From assembly GCA_963773465.1 (NCBI GenBank), contig CAVZBF010000004.1, forward strand, positions 1,178,001 to 1,242,000: a DNA stretch of 64,000 nucleotides. Direction: 5' to 3'. The DNA is from VBAS01 sp963773465. Its GTDB lineage: Bacteria; Bacteroidota; Bacteroidia; Chitinophagales; Chitinophagaceae. Position numbers and translations under genes: made by a program. A model generated the notes under the pieces. That model worked only from the letters and a program-made list of their open reading frames with translations, made no database searches and was not told the DNA's origin. Shown piece after piece: positions 36,694-46,008 of this stretch (position 1 is its first letter; every line of letters starts with the position of its first letter).

Positions 36694-37248
36694 TCATTTC
36701 CATTTGATATTACATCCGATGCTTGGCCGTTGAAATTCAGGTACTGGTTGATCACCGATCAAGCAATCCAAAGCATGCCGGATATCTTTTCCGGTTACGG
36801 GTATTTCATTTCCGGGCCGCGAATCATCCAATTGTCCGCGATAAACGAGTGTAAGATCTTTATCATAAATAAAAAAATCGGGAGTGCAGGCAGCGTCATA
36901 AGCTTTTGCTATATCCTGCGATTCATCATACAAATAAGGAAATGGATATTTCAATTTCCTGGCAACCAGTGTCATTAATGCCGGTGAATCATCAGGGTGA
37001 TTAACTACATCATTAGAATTGATAGCTGCAAAACCAACTCCTTTGTTTATATACTCATTGGCCAGTTTTACAAGTTCGGCATTTACATGTTTTACAAAAG
37101 GGCAATGATTGCAAATAAACATGATGACTGTTGCCACGTTCCCTTTCACATCGTTTAGTGAAATATTTTTTCCTGATATAGTATCCGAAAGAGTAAAATC
37201 GTGTGCAGTTGTACCCAACGCGACCATAGTTGAAGGAGTTCTTACCAT
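36694..37248 (-). CDS. Thioredoxin-family (AhpC/TSA-like) protein
   Basis: A 184-residue cytosolic thioredoxin-fold protein. The redox motif is CNHCPFVKHV near residue 47, the form typical of this subgroup. GTTAHDFTLSDTISGKNISLNDVKG opens the domain, AINSNDVVNHPDDSP and AACTPDFFIYDKDLTLVYRGQLDDSRPGN complete it with the cis-Pro in CTPDFF. Probable redox or peroxide-related role. Confidence 0.88.
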   Translation of the reverse strand: MVRTPSTMVALGTTAHDFTLSDTISGKNISLNDVKGNVATVIMFICNHCPFVKHVNAELVKLANEYINKGVGFAAINSNDVVNHPDDSPALMTLVARKLKYPFPYLYDESQDIAKAYDAACTPDFFIYDKDLTLVYRGQLDDSRPGNEIPVTGKDIRHALDCLIGDQPVPEFQRPSIGCNIKWK

Positions 37249-37295
37249 ATTGTAAAGTTAGCGTAGCTTCAAAAAAATTAAAGCGATAAATTTTT

Positions 37296-38862
37296 TTAAG
37301 CTGCTTTTGCCAGCCTTCTCTTTTTCCTGTTCAGGTATTTTTCAAAGATCACTTCACCCATCGGTTTATTATAAACTTTGCTTTCTACCCATGAAATAAC
37401 ATCGAGGTAGGCAAATGATCTTGTTTCAAAACGGTTCTTCTCAAGGTGTTTTATTTTATCCAGGAATTTTTCAAGTTCCGGTTTGATCTTTTTTGGAGAA
37501 ACACCGAATGATTGTCGGACAAAGCGGAAGATCTCTTCTTCCACCACTGTAAGATTTTTCATTTTTGCCATATACCGGTACACGGATTTTATAAGGGATT
37601 CAATGATCTGGTCATTACCCAATTCATAATGCGCCATCAGGTGCAGCAGTCGGGCATAGCATTGCAGATCTATTCGAAGGTCAACCGGGCCGTTGATGAT
37701 CTTTTGCAGGTAATCGATCGCCGGTTCATATTTACCGGCACCAAAATAAAGTGTGGCAATTTTATAATTAAATACAAGTATGCGATGCTTGTCGACAAAC
37801 AAAGCATATTCTTCAAGATTTTTTTCAATTGATGGAACAAGTTTCAACCCTTCTGAAAAACTCCCTTTCATCAGGTGCTGATTTATTTTAGCACTGTTGA
37901 TATAGATAGAAGTATGTGTCCGGAAATTATCATGTCGTGTTGCAATATCGGTTTTTGAAAATTGCTCAAACTTTTTCAGCACCGTTTCAAATTTTTCAAA
38001 ATAGCGCAGATCAAAAAAAGCATTCAGCAGTGTATGCATTCCTTTTATATAATGACCGGTTTCCACTTCTTTCATCACCGGTTGTTCATCAAAAAGGTCG
38101 ATCCATTTTTGACTGTAGCGGTAATACATCAAAAAATCCTGGCGTATAAACGCATACCAGCAATAACTTTGATAGAGATAAAGCTTCTCATAAAAGCCAT
38201 TGACCTTTTCAACATCAGCGGGCAAATAATTTTTAAAAAAAGTTTTTAATTCTGTTTCATCCTGCTCATTTCTTGCATGGCCATACAATACAAACCAACG
38301 GTATAAAAGCAATGCAAGATTGGAAAATCTTGTTACCCTGTCTATATGCCCGCTGATCTCCAACGCTTCTTCGGTGATCTGCTTTGTTTTATCAGTCGTG
38401 CTGCGGGTTATATGCAATGTTTCGATTTTCTTTTCCAGGGAAAGAAGCTGCACCAGCGTATTAAATTTTTGATTAGCCTCTTGCCAGCTCCTTTGCCTTT
38501 TCCAAAATGCGAAGGCTGTGAATCTTTAAACCCTTATTGTATAAAATACGGGCATTATCAAGATGCTCACTCAGCTGAAGATCGATATTATCAGTAGTTT
38601 TTAATAACCGGAGACTGGCTAATAATTGTTTGTATAAATGATTTTTCAGATTGGCCAGTTGTGTTTTGGAAATACCGGGCATCTTTTTCAGCAACAATTT
38701 ATCGTCATACTCATCCAGTTTATCCAATGCATCAAAAAGCTGAATGATCTTAAGATCTTGTTTTGCCGAACTTCTTTTTATATAAAGCTTAAAATGCCGT
38801 TTTTCCGACTTTTCCAGCGAATGAACCAATTGAAATAATATATCTGAAAACCTGTTGGACAT
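37296..38862 (-). CDS. Helical-repeat (TPR-like) protein of unknown function, one frameshift
   Basis: About 521 residues after removing one extra A at 38481-38482 (ELARG-stop becomes ELAEANQKFNTLVQLLSLEKKIE). The N-terminal part (FSDILFQLVHSLEKSEKRHFKLYIKRS) is followed by paired helices of tetratricopeptide type (GAGKYEPAIDYLQKIINGPVDLRIDLQCYARLLHLMAHYELGN). There is no signal peptide or catalytic motif. Similar proteins are widespread in Bacteroidota but unnamed to my knowledge. It is preceded by a 300-bp region with a possible small RNA. Confidence 0.7.
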
Positions 38863-39170
38863 AATAATAAATTTTTACGGAACCTATTAACCCGCAATGA
38901 GTTACTCAAAATAACACCCGTTTGAAATGATAAAACACCGGGGAAGATATTTTCAGTAAGACAAAGCCGGGGTTTACTTTTGATCTGCGTCTTTGTTATT
39001 TCATAAGCAAGCAATCGTTGAGAGTAGACAAGCAGCAGAGAGGCCTAAAAACTTTTTTTACAGATTTTCATATGGCAAGCAATCGTGAGAGGTCAGTCCG
39101 TTTCTACGGAAGGGCCTTTTTTATATCCGCAAATTTAATTTGGATCGTCGGCATTCTATAAAAAATTTTA
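38863..39170 (+). ncRNA. Gene-free region with a candidate small RNA (about 38989-39122)
   Basis: No protein gene is supported. On the plus strand TACTTTTG (38975-38982) matches the -7 consensus with TTTC about 20 bp upstream. GCAAGCAATCG occurs twice (39007-39017 and 39075-39085), each copy followed some 35-45 nt later by a T run (39053-39059 and 39117-39122). The second T run follows a TCCGT/ACGGA stem (39097-39110). No plus-strand gene would need that terminator, so a 70-135-nt RNA is possible. It does not resemble an RNA family I can name. Confidence 0.3.
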
Positions 39171-39986
39171 TCAGCCTGTTTTCCTGGCGATTGTCATCAC
39201 ATGTGCACTCATTCCGATCATTAACGGATCATTTTCAGTTTGCTTTATATAATGCAGCATTTTACGTTTTGACTCTTCATCATTCCATCTTTCCATAAAA
39301 CCAGGAACAAGCCAGCCGAAACCTTCTATGGCTATTTTATTGAAATCGGAAAAGCCTGCTTTCATGAATTCTTGTTCTATTTCTTTTTGGGAATGAAAAT
39401 GTGCATCTGTAAAATACATGGGATGATTAACCGGATTAAAATGATTACCATCTTCAAGATCTTGTTTCAAAATATTTTCAAAGGCCGGATCATCAATAAA
39501 GCCTTGCCAGAACCCATCGAATAAAGATGCATGTCGTGATATGGTGGCAGCCAGTAATACGCCATCTTTTTTCAACACTCTATGTGCTTCAACTATGCTT
39601 TTAATGCGATCATGTTTGTCCTGCAAATGATAGAGTGGCCCGAATAATAATACAAGATCAAATTGCTCATCATCAAACGGAAGTTTTCTTGCATCCCCCA
39701 ATGAAATAGATGCAAGAGGCTTGTTTTCTGTGATAGATATTTTTGTTGCGGTTTCAACATGAAATTCAGCTGCATCCAATAAGTGCACACGATGCCCCAT
39801 ATCATGCAGCCAGAAAGAATAAGCGCCGGTTGCACCACCAATATCAGCGATCGTCATTGATGGTTTTAAATAACGGGTAATTATTTCCTGTGTACGAACT
39901 TTTTCAAGTTGAAACACATGTTGACCTAAACGGTCAACTTCCATTTGAGTGCTGTTATAAAAGGTATTTATTGTATGTGTGGGCAT
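39171..39986 (-). CDS. Class I SAM-dependent methyltransferase
   Basis: A 271-residue methyltransferase starting at ATG 39986 (MPTHTINTFYNSTQMEVDRL). Motif I is IADIGGATGAYSFWL, motif II LLDAAEFHVETA, and motif IV FDLVLLFGPLYHLQD; VLKKDGVLLAATIS follows. A C-terminal cap with NPVNHPMYFTDAHFHSQKEIEQEFMKAGF probably binds the substrate, which is unknown. Alone on its strand. Confidence 0.87.
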   Translation of the reverse strand: MPTHTINTFYNSTQMEVDRLGQHVFQLEKVRTQEIITRYLKPSMTIADIGGATGAYSFWLHDMGHRVHLLDAAEFHVETATKISITENKPLASISLGDARKLPFDDEQFDLVLLFGPLYHLQDKHDRIKSIVEAHRVLKKDGVLLAATISRHASLFDGFWQGFIDDPAFENILKQDLEDGNHFNPVNHPMYFTDAHFHSQKEIEQEFMKAGFSDFNKIAIEGFGWLVPGFMERWNDEESKRKMLHYIKQTENDPLMIGMSAHVMTIARKTG

Positions 39987-40162
39987 GTTTAAAGTTACAA
40001 ACAATGATAATATGCGTTAATGGATTTATGTTTACCCATTAATTTTTTTTAATTACTGACATACAGATAATAAGCCGAAAATTTAAGGCCATATTTCTTT
40101 TTGGCCTCGATGTTGCATATGCCTCTTTGAAATGTTCTTTTATAAACCAAAAACCGAATCAT

Positions 40163-40577
40163 ATGAAACAGGCAAAAATTTTTACAATTGGATCAATGTT
40201 ATTTCTTGGATCAATCCTTTTTATGAGCTGCAGCAAAGATGATGGCAACCTTGCGGAAAGCGTGAATGGTTCAATAACTGCCACCGGGGGAAGTACAGAC
40301 AACACAGGAAGTACAACTTTACTATACAACAAGAGTATTAATTCAAAATTCTGCGTTTACACCTGCAAGTGTAACGGTAATGGAAACCGGCTCAATATTA
40401 TGGGTGAATGGCGATAGTGAGCAAGTTCATAGCGTTACCGCCGATGATGGAAGCTTTGACAGTGGTGATATACAACCAAGCGGATCTTTTGGCCGGCAGT
40501 TTACTATAATTGGACCACATTATTATCATTGCAAATATCATGGTGAAAAGGGCTTGGTAAAATGTGTTACCAAATAA
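40163..40577 (+). CDS. Cupredoxin (plastocyanin-like) lipoprotein, one frameshift
   Basis: About 137 residues once one extra base near 40350-40358 is removed (KF-FTPASVTVMETGSILWVNGDSEQ). The signal MKQAKIFTIGSMLFLGSILFMSC has a lipobox. The cupredoxin fold shows TVMETGSILWVNGDSEQVHSVTADDGSFDSG and YHCKYHGEKG. Copper ligands would be His in EQVHSV, Cys and His in HCKYH; the usual downstream Met (HGMxG) reads HGEKGL, so the site may be atypical. A periplasmic electron carrier is likely. Confidence 0.78.
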
Positions 40578-40580
40578 CAT

Positions 40581-41741
40581 TCACTCATATAAGAGAAAAG
40601 ATGTTATTGCTGATGGCCATATTTTGGAAACGTCAGTTTCAATAGATGCATTTGATTTAAATAAGTCAAATGCATTTTTTATTCCCAGTAATTTATCCAA
40701 ATGTCCGCCGCCAGTCGGGTTTGCATGGGTAACGTATGCTCTTTCTTTTATATGGTGCGGGTATAAGTTTAAAAGCAATGAAATCAGTTTAACACCAAAG
40801 GAAACGGGTTGAATTGTTTTTTCATCCGTAATGGTAAGCTCGAGGCCGTTGCATTCTTCTCCTTTATATACACTGTCATCCGGTAGGAATGAACAGGGCT
40901 TTGTTTTGATACCGAAGATCAATTTATCAAGAAGCCCTTCATGCAATTCTTCCGCATTGATCCAGGGCGCACCGAATTTTAAAAAAGGTTTATCGGCTCC
41001 TCTGCCCTCATTTACATTAATACCTTCCAATAATCCCATACCTGGATAGATCAGTGCAGTTGAAATATTTTGAATGGCCGGAGACGTTGGATAAAAATCA
41101 AAACCAGGCGTTCCTGCTGTCTGATTTCGTCTCCAGTTTTTTACAGGAATAACTCTTAAATCGATCCCTTTTACTTTTTTATCAGAAAAATAAGTTGCCA
41201 ACTCTCCCAACGTGCAACTGTGTTTTACCGGGATCGACCAGCGACCGATAAATGAAGAACAATTTTCTTCATCAAGCATCGGGCCCTCTGACATATCAAA
41301 ATCTCCACCGATAGGATTTGGCCGGTCGAGAATGATGAGTTGCTTATTAAATTTTGCACAAGCTTCCATTACATAAGTCATCGTCCAGAGATAAGTATAA
41401 AAACGACAACCGACGTCAGGGATATCAAATAAAACAATATCAACATCATTCAAATCTTCTTCTGTTGGCATTAACCTATCGCCATATAAACTAGTTATTG
41501 GAAGATCGGTTTTAATATCAAATGAATTTTTTTGATAAGAACCATCTGCGCCTTTTACTGAAATGCCATGTTCAGGTGAAAAAATTTTTACCAGGTTAAA
41601 TCCATTTTTAACCAATGCTAACCGGCTTAGAATTCTATCTGATGTAAATGCAGCATTATTTGTTACTATAGCATACCTGGGGTTTTTATCCTGTTTTGGA
41701 TCTGCTAAAAAACTATCAATACCGGTTATTATTTGCTGCAT
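40581..41741 (-). CDS. NamZ-like (DUF1343) exo-beta-N-acetylmuramidase
   Basis: A 386-residue protein of the DUF1343 family, whose founding characterised member removes terminal N-acetylmuramic acid from wall fragments. Conserved blocks are VTNNAAFTSDRILSRLAL, IFSPEHGI, PITSLYGDRLMPTEEDLNDVDIVLFDIPDVGCRFYTYLWTMTYVMEA, LDRPNPIGG and the C-terminal YVTHANPTGGGHLDKLLG. The start at 41741 shows no signal peptide, so it may act in the cytosol; a missed upstream start cannot be excluded. Confidence 0.87.
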   Translation of the reverse strand: MQQIITGIDSFLADPKQDKNPRYAIVTNNAAFTSDRILSRLALVKNGFNLVKIFSPEHGISVKGADGSYQKNSFDIKTDLPITSLYGDRLMPTEEDLNDVDIVLFDIPDVGCRFYTYLWTMTYVMEACAKFNKQLIILDRPNPIGGDFDMSEGPMLDEENCSSFIGRWSIPVKHSCTLGELATYFSDKKVKGIDLRVIPVKNWRRNQTAGTPGFDFYPTSPAIQNISTALIYPGMGLLEGINVNEGRGADKPFLKFGAPWINAEELHEGLLDKLIFGIKTKPCSFLPDDSVYKGEECNGLELTITDEKTIQPVSFGVKLISLLLNLYPHHIKERAYVTHANPTGGGHLDKLLGIKNAFDLFKSNASIETDVSKIWPSAITSFLLYE

Positions 41742-41820
41742 GACGCTAAGTTCTGAATATTCGGATTGATTTTAACGGCATCGGCAAGATTCCATAATTT
41801 CACCATGCAAAATTTTATCG

Positions 41821-42309
41821 ATGGCAATCCGCATTTTTATAACAGGAGGAACTTTTGACAAAGAATACAATGAATTGAACGGGCAATTATATTTTAAAGA
41901 CACGCATTTACAGGAGCTGCTTAACCTTGGCAGAAGCCAGGTGCCCGTGGAAATAAGAACACTGATGATGATCGATAGTCTTGAAATGACCGATCACGAC
42001 AGGGAGTTGATCGCTCATCAATGCAATAGTTGTGAAGAAGACAAGATCGTTATCACACATGGAACAGACACGATGGCTGAAACAGCACAAATGCTTGCGG
42101 CAAAAGTGAAAAACAAAACAGTAGTGCTTACCGGCGCCATGATCCCCATAAAATTCGGCAGCAGTGACGGCTTATTTAATCTTGGAAGTGCATTGGCATT
42201 TGCACAAACGTTACCCAAAGGAATTTATGTTGCAATGAATGGTCGCTATTTTCATTGGGATAATGTGAAAAAGAATAAAGAGACGGGAGTGTTTGAAGAA
42301 GTGAAATGA
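41821..42309 (+). CDS. Short asparaginase-domain protein (N-terminal domain only)
   Basis: A 162-residue protein with the asparaginase active-site motifs TGGTFDKEYNE near the N-terminus and THGTDTMAETAQML around residue 80, followed by VLTGAMIPIKFGSSDGLFNLGSALAFA. It ends where the N-terminal domain of a normal 330-residue asparaginase ends. Short versions exist in many bacteria, so this need not be truncation. Stop codon abuts the convergent acyltransferase gene. Confidence 0.82.
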   Translation: MAIRIFITGGTFDKEYNELNGQLYFKDTHLQELLNLGRSQVPVEIRTLMMIDSLEMTDHDRELIAHQCNSCEEDKIVITHGTDTMAETAQMLAAKVKNKTVVLTGAMIPIKFGSSDGLFNLGSALAFAQTLPKGIYVAMNGRYFHWDNVKKNKETGVFEEVK

Positions 42310-42879
42310 TCATTTGTCATATTCTTTCAATAAATGTGCAAAGCCCTGTTCAGGATAATAACCTTTTAGCGGCGCAAAAAACTCAATGATCTTTCTGAAA
42401 TCTGCAGCTTCGTCATCGGTTGTATAAAATGGTTCTGAAACACTCAATTCTTTTTTTGAATAATCCAGTCCAACCATTACAATCGGCACATTTGCTTTTT
42501 TAGCTATGTAATAAAAACCTGTACGCAGTTTATCAACTTTCTTTCTTGTTCCTTCCGGTGACAAGGCAATAAATAAATTATCGGTCTTATTGAATTTTTC
42601 TACCACTTGCTCCACTACGCCTTGTTTGCTAAACCGGTCCACACCCGTACCACCAAGCCAGCGAAATAAAAATCCAAACGGGCCATTGAACAGCTCTGCT
42701 TTACCCAGGTATTTTGCATTCTTTATTTTCAAGACACTTCGAAATGCGATACCGATTGTAAAATCCTTCCAATGAGTATGGGGGGCAACGATGATGACAG
42801 CTTTCTTTAAATGATTGGGAAATTCATTTATGGCCTTCCAGCCTTCCAACCGGGTATATAGCTTCCAGAAAAATCGCAA
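42310..42879 (-). CDS. 1-acyl-sn-glycerol-3-phosphate acyltransferase family protein
   Basis: A 189-residue PlsC-type acyltransferase. The catalytic HX4D motif is HTHWKDF near residue 34; substrate motifs are LFNGPFGFLFRWLGGTGVDR and SPEGTRKKVDKLRTGFYYIAKKANVPIVMVGLDYSK. Likely adds an acyl chain to lysophospholipid at the inner membrane. It begins with a helical N-terminus, without a clear transmembrane segment. Confidence 0.85.
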   Translation of the reverse strand: MRFFWKLYTRLEGWKAINEFPNHLKKAVIIVAPHTHWKDFTIGIAFRSVLKIKNAKYLGKAELFNGPFGFLFRWLGGTGVDRFSKQGVVEQVVEKFNKTDNLFIALSPEGTRKKVDKLRTGFYYIAKKANVPIVMVGLDYSKKELSVSEPFYTTDDEAADFRKIIEFFAPLKGYYPEQGFAHLLKEYDK

Positions 42880-42938
42880 GGGTCAAAAATAAATTACATT
42901 AACTATTTATCCGCCTGATAAGTCAACCTGAATACTTC

Positions 42939-43015
42939 ATGGTCTTAGTGGTGCGTAGTGTACGTGGTGATCCAAAATTTTCAGTAACACGAAGGACACA
43001 AAGTAAACACAAAGC
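42939..43015. repeat. Degenerate palindromic repeat region
   Basis: Left GTCTTAGTGGTGCGTAGTG and right ACACGAAGGACACAAAG segments are loosely complementary in the style of 'accacgaagacac' repeats. The match is weaker than at 36226-36303. It fills most of the gap between the acyltransferase and sulfatase genes. Confidence 0.4.
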
Positions 43016-43062
43016 GCACAAAAGATTTTCAACATTTCAATGATCACTAAATTCAAATAAGT

Positions 43063-44657
43063 TTATTTTAACTCTCCTGCCGGTTCAGAATCCTTGTATT
43101 GTTTTTTTACATCAACCAGCTTCATCCTCATTCTTTTTATTTCAGCCTGGTATTTTTGAATGTTGATCAAATTCTTTTGTTCCTGTGGGTCCGCTTTAAG
43201 GTCATAAAACTCCCATTCATTTGCGGTATAGAAATAAATAAGCTTGTATTGTTTTTCCCGGATACCTATATGGGGGATTACATAATGGTCAATCGGGTAT
43301 TCATAATAGCGATAATAGACCTCTTGTCGCATTACTTCATTTTGTTTACCCGTTAAAATTGGTTTTAGGCTTAACCCCTGCATCCAATCAGGAGCTTTTA
43401 TTCCGGCAACATCCAGCATTGTTGGAGCAAAATCAATATTCTGTACGAGTGAAGTATTAACCGAGCCTGGTTTAATTTTCCCTTTCCATTTTACCAAAAG
43501 GGGAGTATTCATACTTACATCGTACATAAACCGTTTATCAAACCATCCATTTTCTCCCAAATAAAAGCCCTGGTCGCTTGTATAAACAACCATCGTGTTT
43601 TCAGATAACCCATTTTCATCAAGATAATTCAATACTTGTCCGACACTTTCATCAACAGATGCAACACAAGCCAAATAGTCCTGCATGTACCACTGGTATT
43701 TTAATTTTAATAACTCATTTCCCACCGGTTTCAATTGCTGAAGCAGTTTTCCTCTTTCAGCAAATATCTCTTTCATTCTATTCCGTTGTTCTTCAGGAAT
43801 GCTATTCATAAAGGCATTATAACTCCTTATCTCATTTGAATCAGGCTTCAGATGAGGAACGTCCATTATATATTGAGGGTCTATCTTCAGGTCCGTACAA
43901 AGCGTCATATCCTTCAGAATGCTCATTCGCTGATGTTTGAATGCAGTGCCTCTTCCAATTGTATCGGCATAAAGCGTGGGCGGCTCCGGGAACTTCTTTT
44001 TACTAAATATTTCCAGCCATTTTAGTTCAGGCACCCAATTTCTATGAGGCGCCTTATGATGCATCATTATAAAAAAGGGTCTTGCCGGATCCCGTTTCTC
44101 TTTTAGCCAATTTAATGTTTGATTGGTAATAAGAGAAGTGGCATATTCATCATAGCGAATGGTATCATTATTCATATTTATTAACCGGGTGGAATAATAC
44201 GCTCCCTGTCCCGGTAATACGGTCCAATAGTCAAAGCCGGTTGGCAGTGAGTGAAGATGCCATTTACCAATAAGTACTGTTTGATAACCTGCTTCTTTGA
44301 GCAACTTAGGTAAGGTGATCTTATTGCCATCAAATGGGGTACGGTTATCTTTTATTCCATTCAAATGGGAATGCTGGCCTGTTAAAACCGTTGCTCTTAC
44401 CGGGGAGCAGATAGAATTTCCAACAAAGCAATTGGTAAACCGCATGCCTTCTTTAGCGATCCTATCCATATTCGGTGTATTGATCAGCAGGGACAAGGAA
44501 TACCTTGTCTCTACGACATGACCTGTCGTACAGATTGTTTGCGATATGCGCTGATAGCATCTGCATCATGATCATCACTCATTATATAAATGATATTAGG
44601 TTGCTGTGCATATGATGATACAGTCAATAAACAAAGTATAAGAAGCCGGTAAATCAT
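43063..44657 (-). CDS. Sulfatase with an internal double-hairpin insertion and frameshift
   Basis: An exported sulfatase. A signal peptide (MIYRLLILCLLTVSSYAQ) precedes QPNIIYIMSDDHDADAISAY. Then the frame breaks inside a GC-richer insert (44492-44530) and resumes with NTPNMDRIAKEGMRFTNC, GNSICSPVRATVLTG (formylglycine Cys in CSPVR, where Ser is commoner than Val), TVLIGKWHLH, HHKAPHRNWVP, YTSDQGFYLGENGWFDKRF and MTPLL-type ends. Total length about 530 residues. The insert lengthens the AISAY-to-NTPN loop by roughly 16-18 codons. Substrate unknown; Bacteroidota sulfatases often act on sulfated polysaccharides. Confidence 0.85.
44492..44530. repeat. Tandem double hairpin inside the sulfatase gene
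   Basis: GACAAGG/CCTTGTC (44492-44509, AATA loop) is followed 2 bp later by TACGACA/TGTCGTA (44512-44530, TGACC loop). Both stems are perfect 7-bp pairs. Similar paired hairpins occur as dispersed repeats in Bacteroidota; no source element is visible here. Confidence 0.7.
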
Positions 44658-44776
44658 GTTGAATCGTTTGATTGAAGTTAAATATTATCCACAATCTGGT
44701 ATTTATACCAACAATCTTTTAAATAAATGGGTATGTATTGTACATTATATTAAGTTTATAATTAAGTTTACAGTGT

Positions 44777-44794
44777 TTAATCTAAAAAGATTAA
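44777..44794 (+). promoter_or_regulatory. Inverted repeat before the ATP-grasp/SET operon
   Basis: TTAATCT (44777-44783) and AGATTAA (44788-44794) pair perfectly with an AAAA loop, 20 bp before the first ATG. A second palindrome GGTAT/ATACC lies at 44698-44709. Either may be an operator; no clear TAnnTTTG promoter is seen. Confidence 0.4.
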
Positions 44795-44814
44795 CTAATT
44801 CCATTGAATTCTGC

Positions 44815-45960
44815 ATGATTGATGGATCGAAGCATACAAGTCTCCTGAAGGCTGAACCATATTTTGTTTGGATATTGGCGCCGCAATTAGATACGGATGA
44901 TCCGAATCTGAAATACTATTACGACTTCGATGCTAACATAAAAGAATTTGCAAAAGCATTTGATGAATTAGGGCTTCCATGGAAATGGCAGTACGTAACT
45001 ATTAACGATTATAAAACGATCATTGATAAAATTGCCGGCTCTGCAAATGGCCATATCCCGCTTGTGTTCAACTTATGCGATGGGGATGAAGTAAATGGCG
45101 CCCCTGGCTTATCTGTTATCCGGTATCTTGAAGAGAAAAAACTTATCTATACCGGTTCAAGAGAAAAGTATTATCACCTGACAACGTCCAAGATCACTAT
45201 GAAGCAGGCATTTGATGATGCCCGTGTTTCCACTTCTCTTTGGAAAAGCATTACTAACCCGGAAGAAGAACTAAGCGGGATATGTGATTATATCGGTGCG
45301 CCTGTAATTGTTAAACCAGCTGTATCAGGCGGCAGCATGGGGCTTGGATTAAAGAATGTAGTGAACTGCGACAAGGAATTAAGAAACATCATTGATGAAT
45401 TATACCAGGGTTATCATGGGTGGGATTTTACTTTTGGCGGGTTGGTAGCTGAAAAGTTCATTTGTGGTCCTGAGTTCACAACATTTATCACCGGCTCTTA
45501 TGATCAGCCGGATGATATCAAAGTCTATCAACCGGTGGAAAGGGTTTTTAATGAGAAGCTACCCGATCATGAAAAGTTTCTTTCGTTTGACAGGCTTTGG
45601 GATACTTATGAAAGTGAAAAGCCGGTAGGTGAAAAAGACTATGAAAACCTTTGGGAGTATTTTAAACCCGATGCATCCTTAGAACATGCGATTAAACAAT
45701 TGAGCATTGATGCTTATTGTGCGGTGAATGGCACAGGTTATGGGAGAATTGACATCCGTATGGATAAGTCAACAGGCAGAATGTATGTGCTGGAAGTAAA
45801 TGCGCAATGCGGATTAAGCGAGGATGAGAATTACACTTCGATAGGCGCTATGGTAAGGCTGGGCAATGCGAAATTCAGCGACATGCTGGGGGCAATCATC
45901 GAAAATGCCCTGCAAACCAAACTGAAATACAATAAAGCGGCTAAACTCATCAATAAATAA
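44815..45960 (+). CDS. D-Ala-D-Ala-ligase-like ATP-grasp protein (first of a pair)
   Basis: A 381-residue amide-bond-forming enzyme of the ATP-grasp fold. Start at ATG 44815 is preferred over the in-frame ATG at 44656, which would prepend an unlikely tail. Lys167 in IVKPAVSGGSMGLGLKN binds ATP; CGPEFTTFITG gives the hinge; Asp313 (GYGRIDIRMD), Glu327 and Asn329 (VLEVNAQC) are the Mg ligands. True Ddl has a proline-containing loop after EVN; here it is EVNAQCGLSED. The preATP-grasp N-terminal domain spans about residues 1-110. It probably ligates an amino acid or peptide; substrate unknown. First gene of the operon. Confidence 0.85.
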   Translation: MIDGSKHTSLLKAEPYFVWILAPQLDTDDPNLKYYYDFDANIKEFAKAFDELGLPWKWQYVTINDYKTIIDKIAGSANGHIPLVFNLCDGDEVNGAPGLSVIRYLEEKKLIYTGSREKYYHLTTSKITMKQAFDDARVSTSLWKSITNPEEELSGICDYIGAPVIVKPAVSGGSMGLGLKNVVNCDKELRNIIDELYQGYHGWDFTFGGLVAEKFICGPEFTTFITGSYDQPDDIKVYQPVERVFNEKLPDHEKFLSFDRLWDTYESEKPVGEKDYENLWEYFKPDASLEHAIKQLSIDAYCAVNGTGYGRIDIRMDKSTGRMYVLEVNAQCGLSEDENYTSIGAMVRLGNAKFSDMLGAIIENALQTKLKYNKAAKLINK

Positions 45961-46008
45961 CAACCCAATAAGGCCGTTTCAATATTATTTATTAACGAAA
46001 ACGTTTGT

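Noticed and set aside
41821..42309. Truncated asparaginase pseudogene
   Set aside because: The frame is clean with its own stop at the domain boundary and short single-domain homologues are known, so truncation is not needed.
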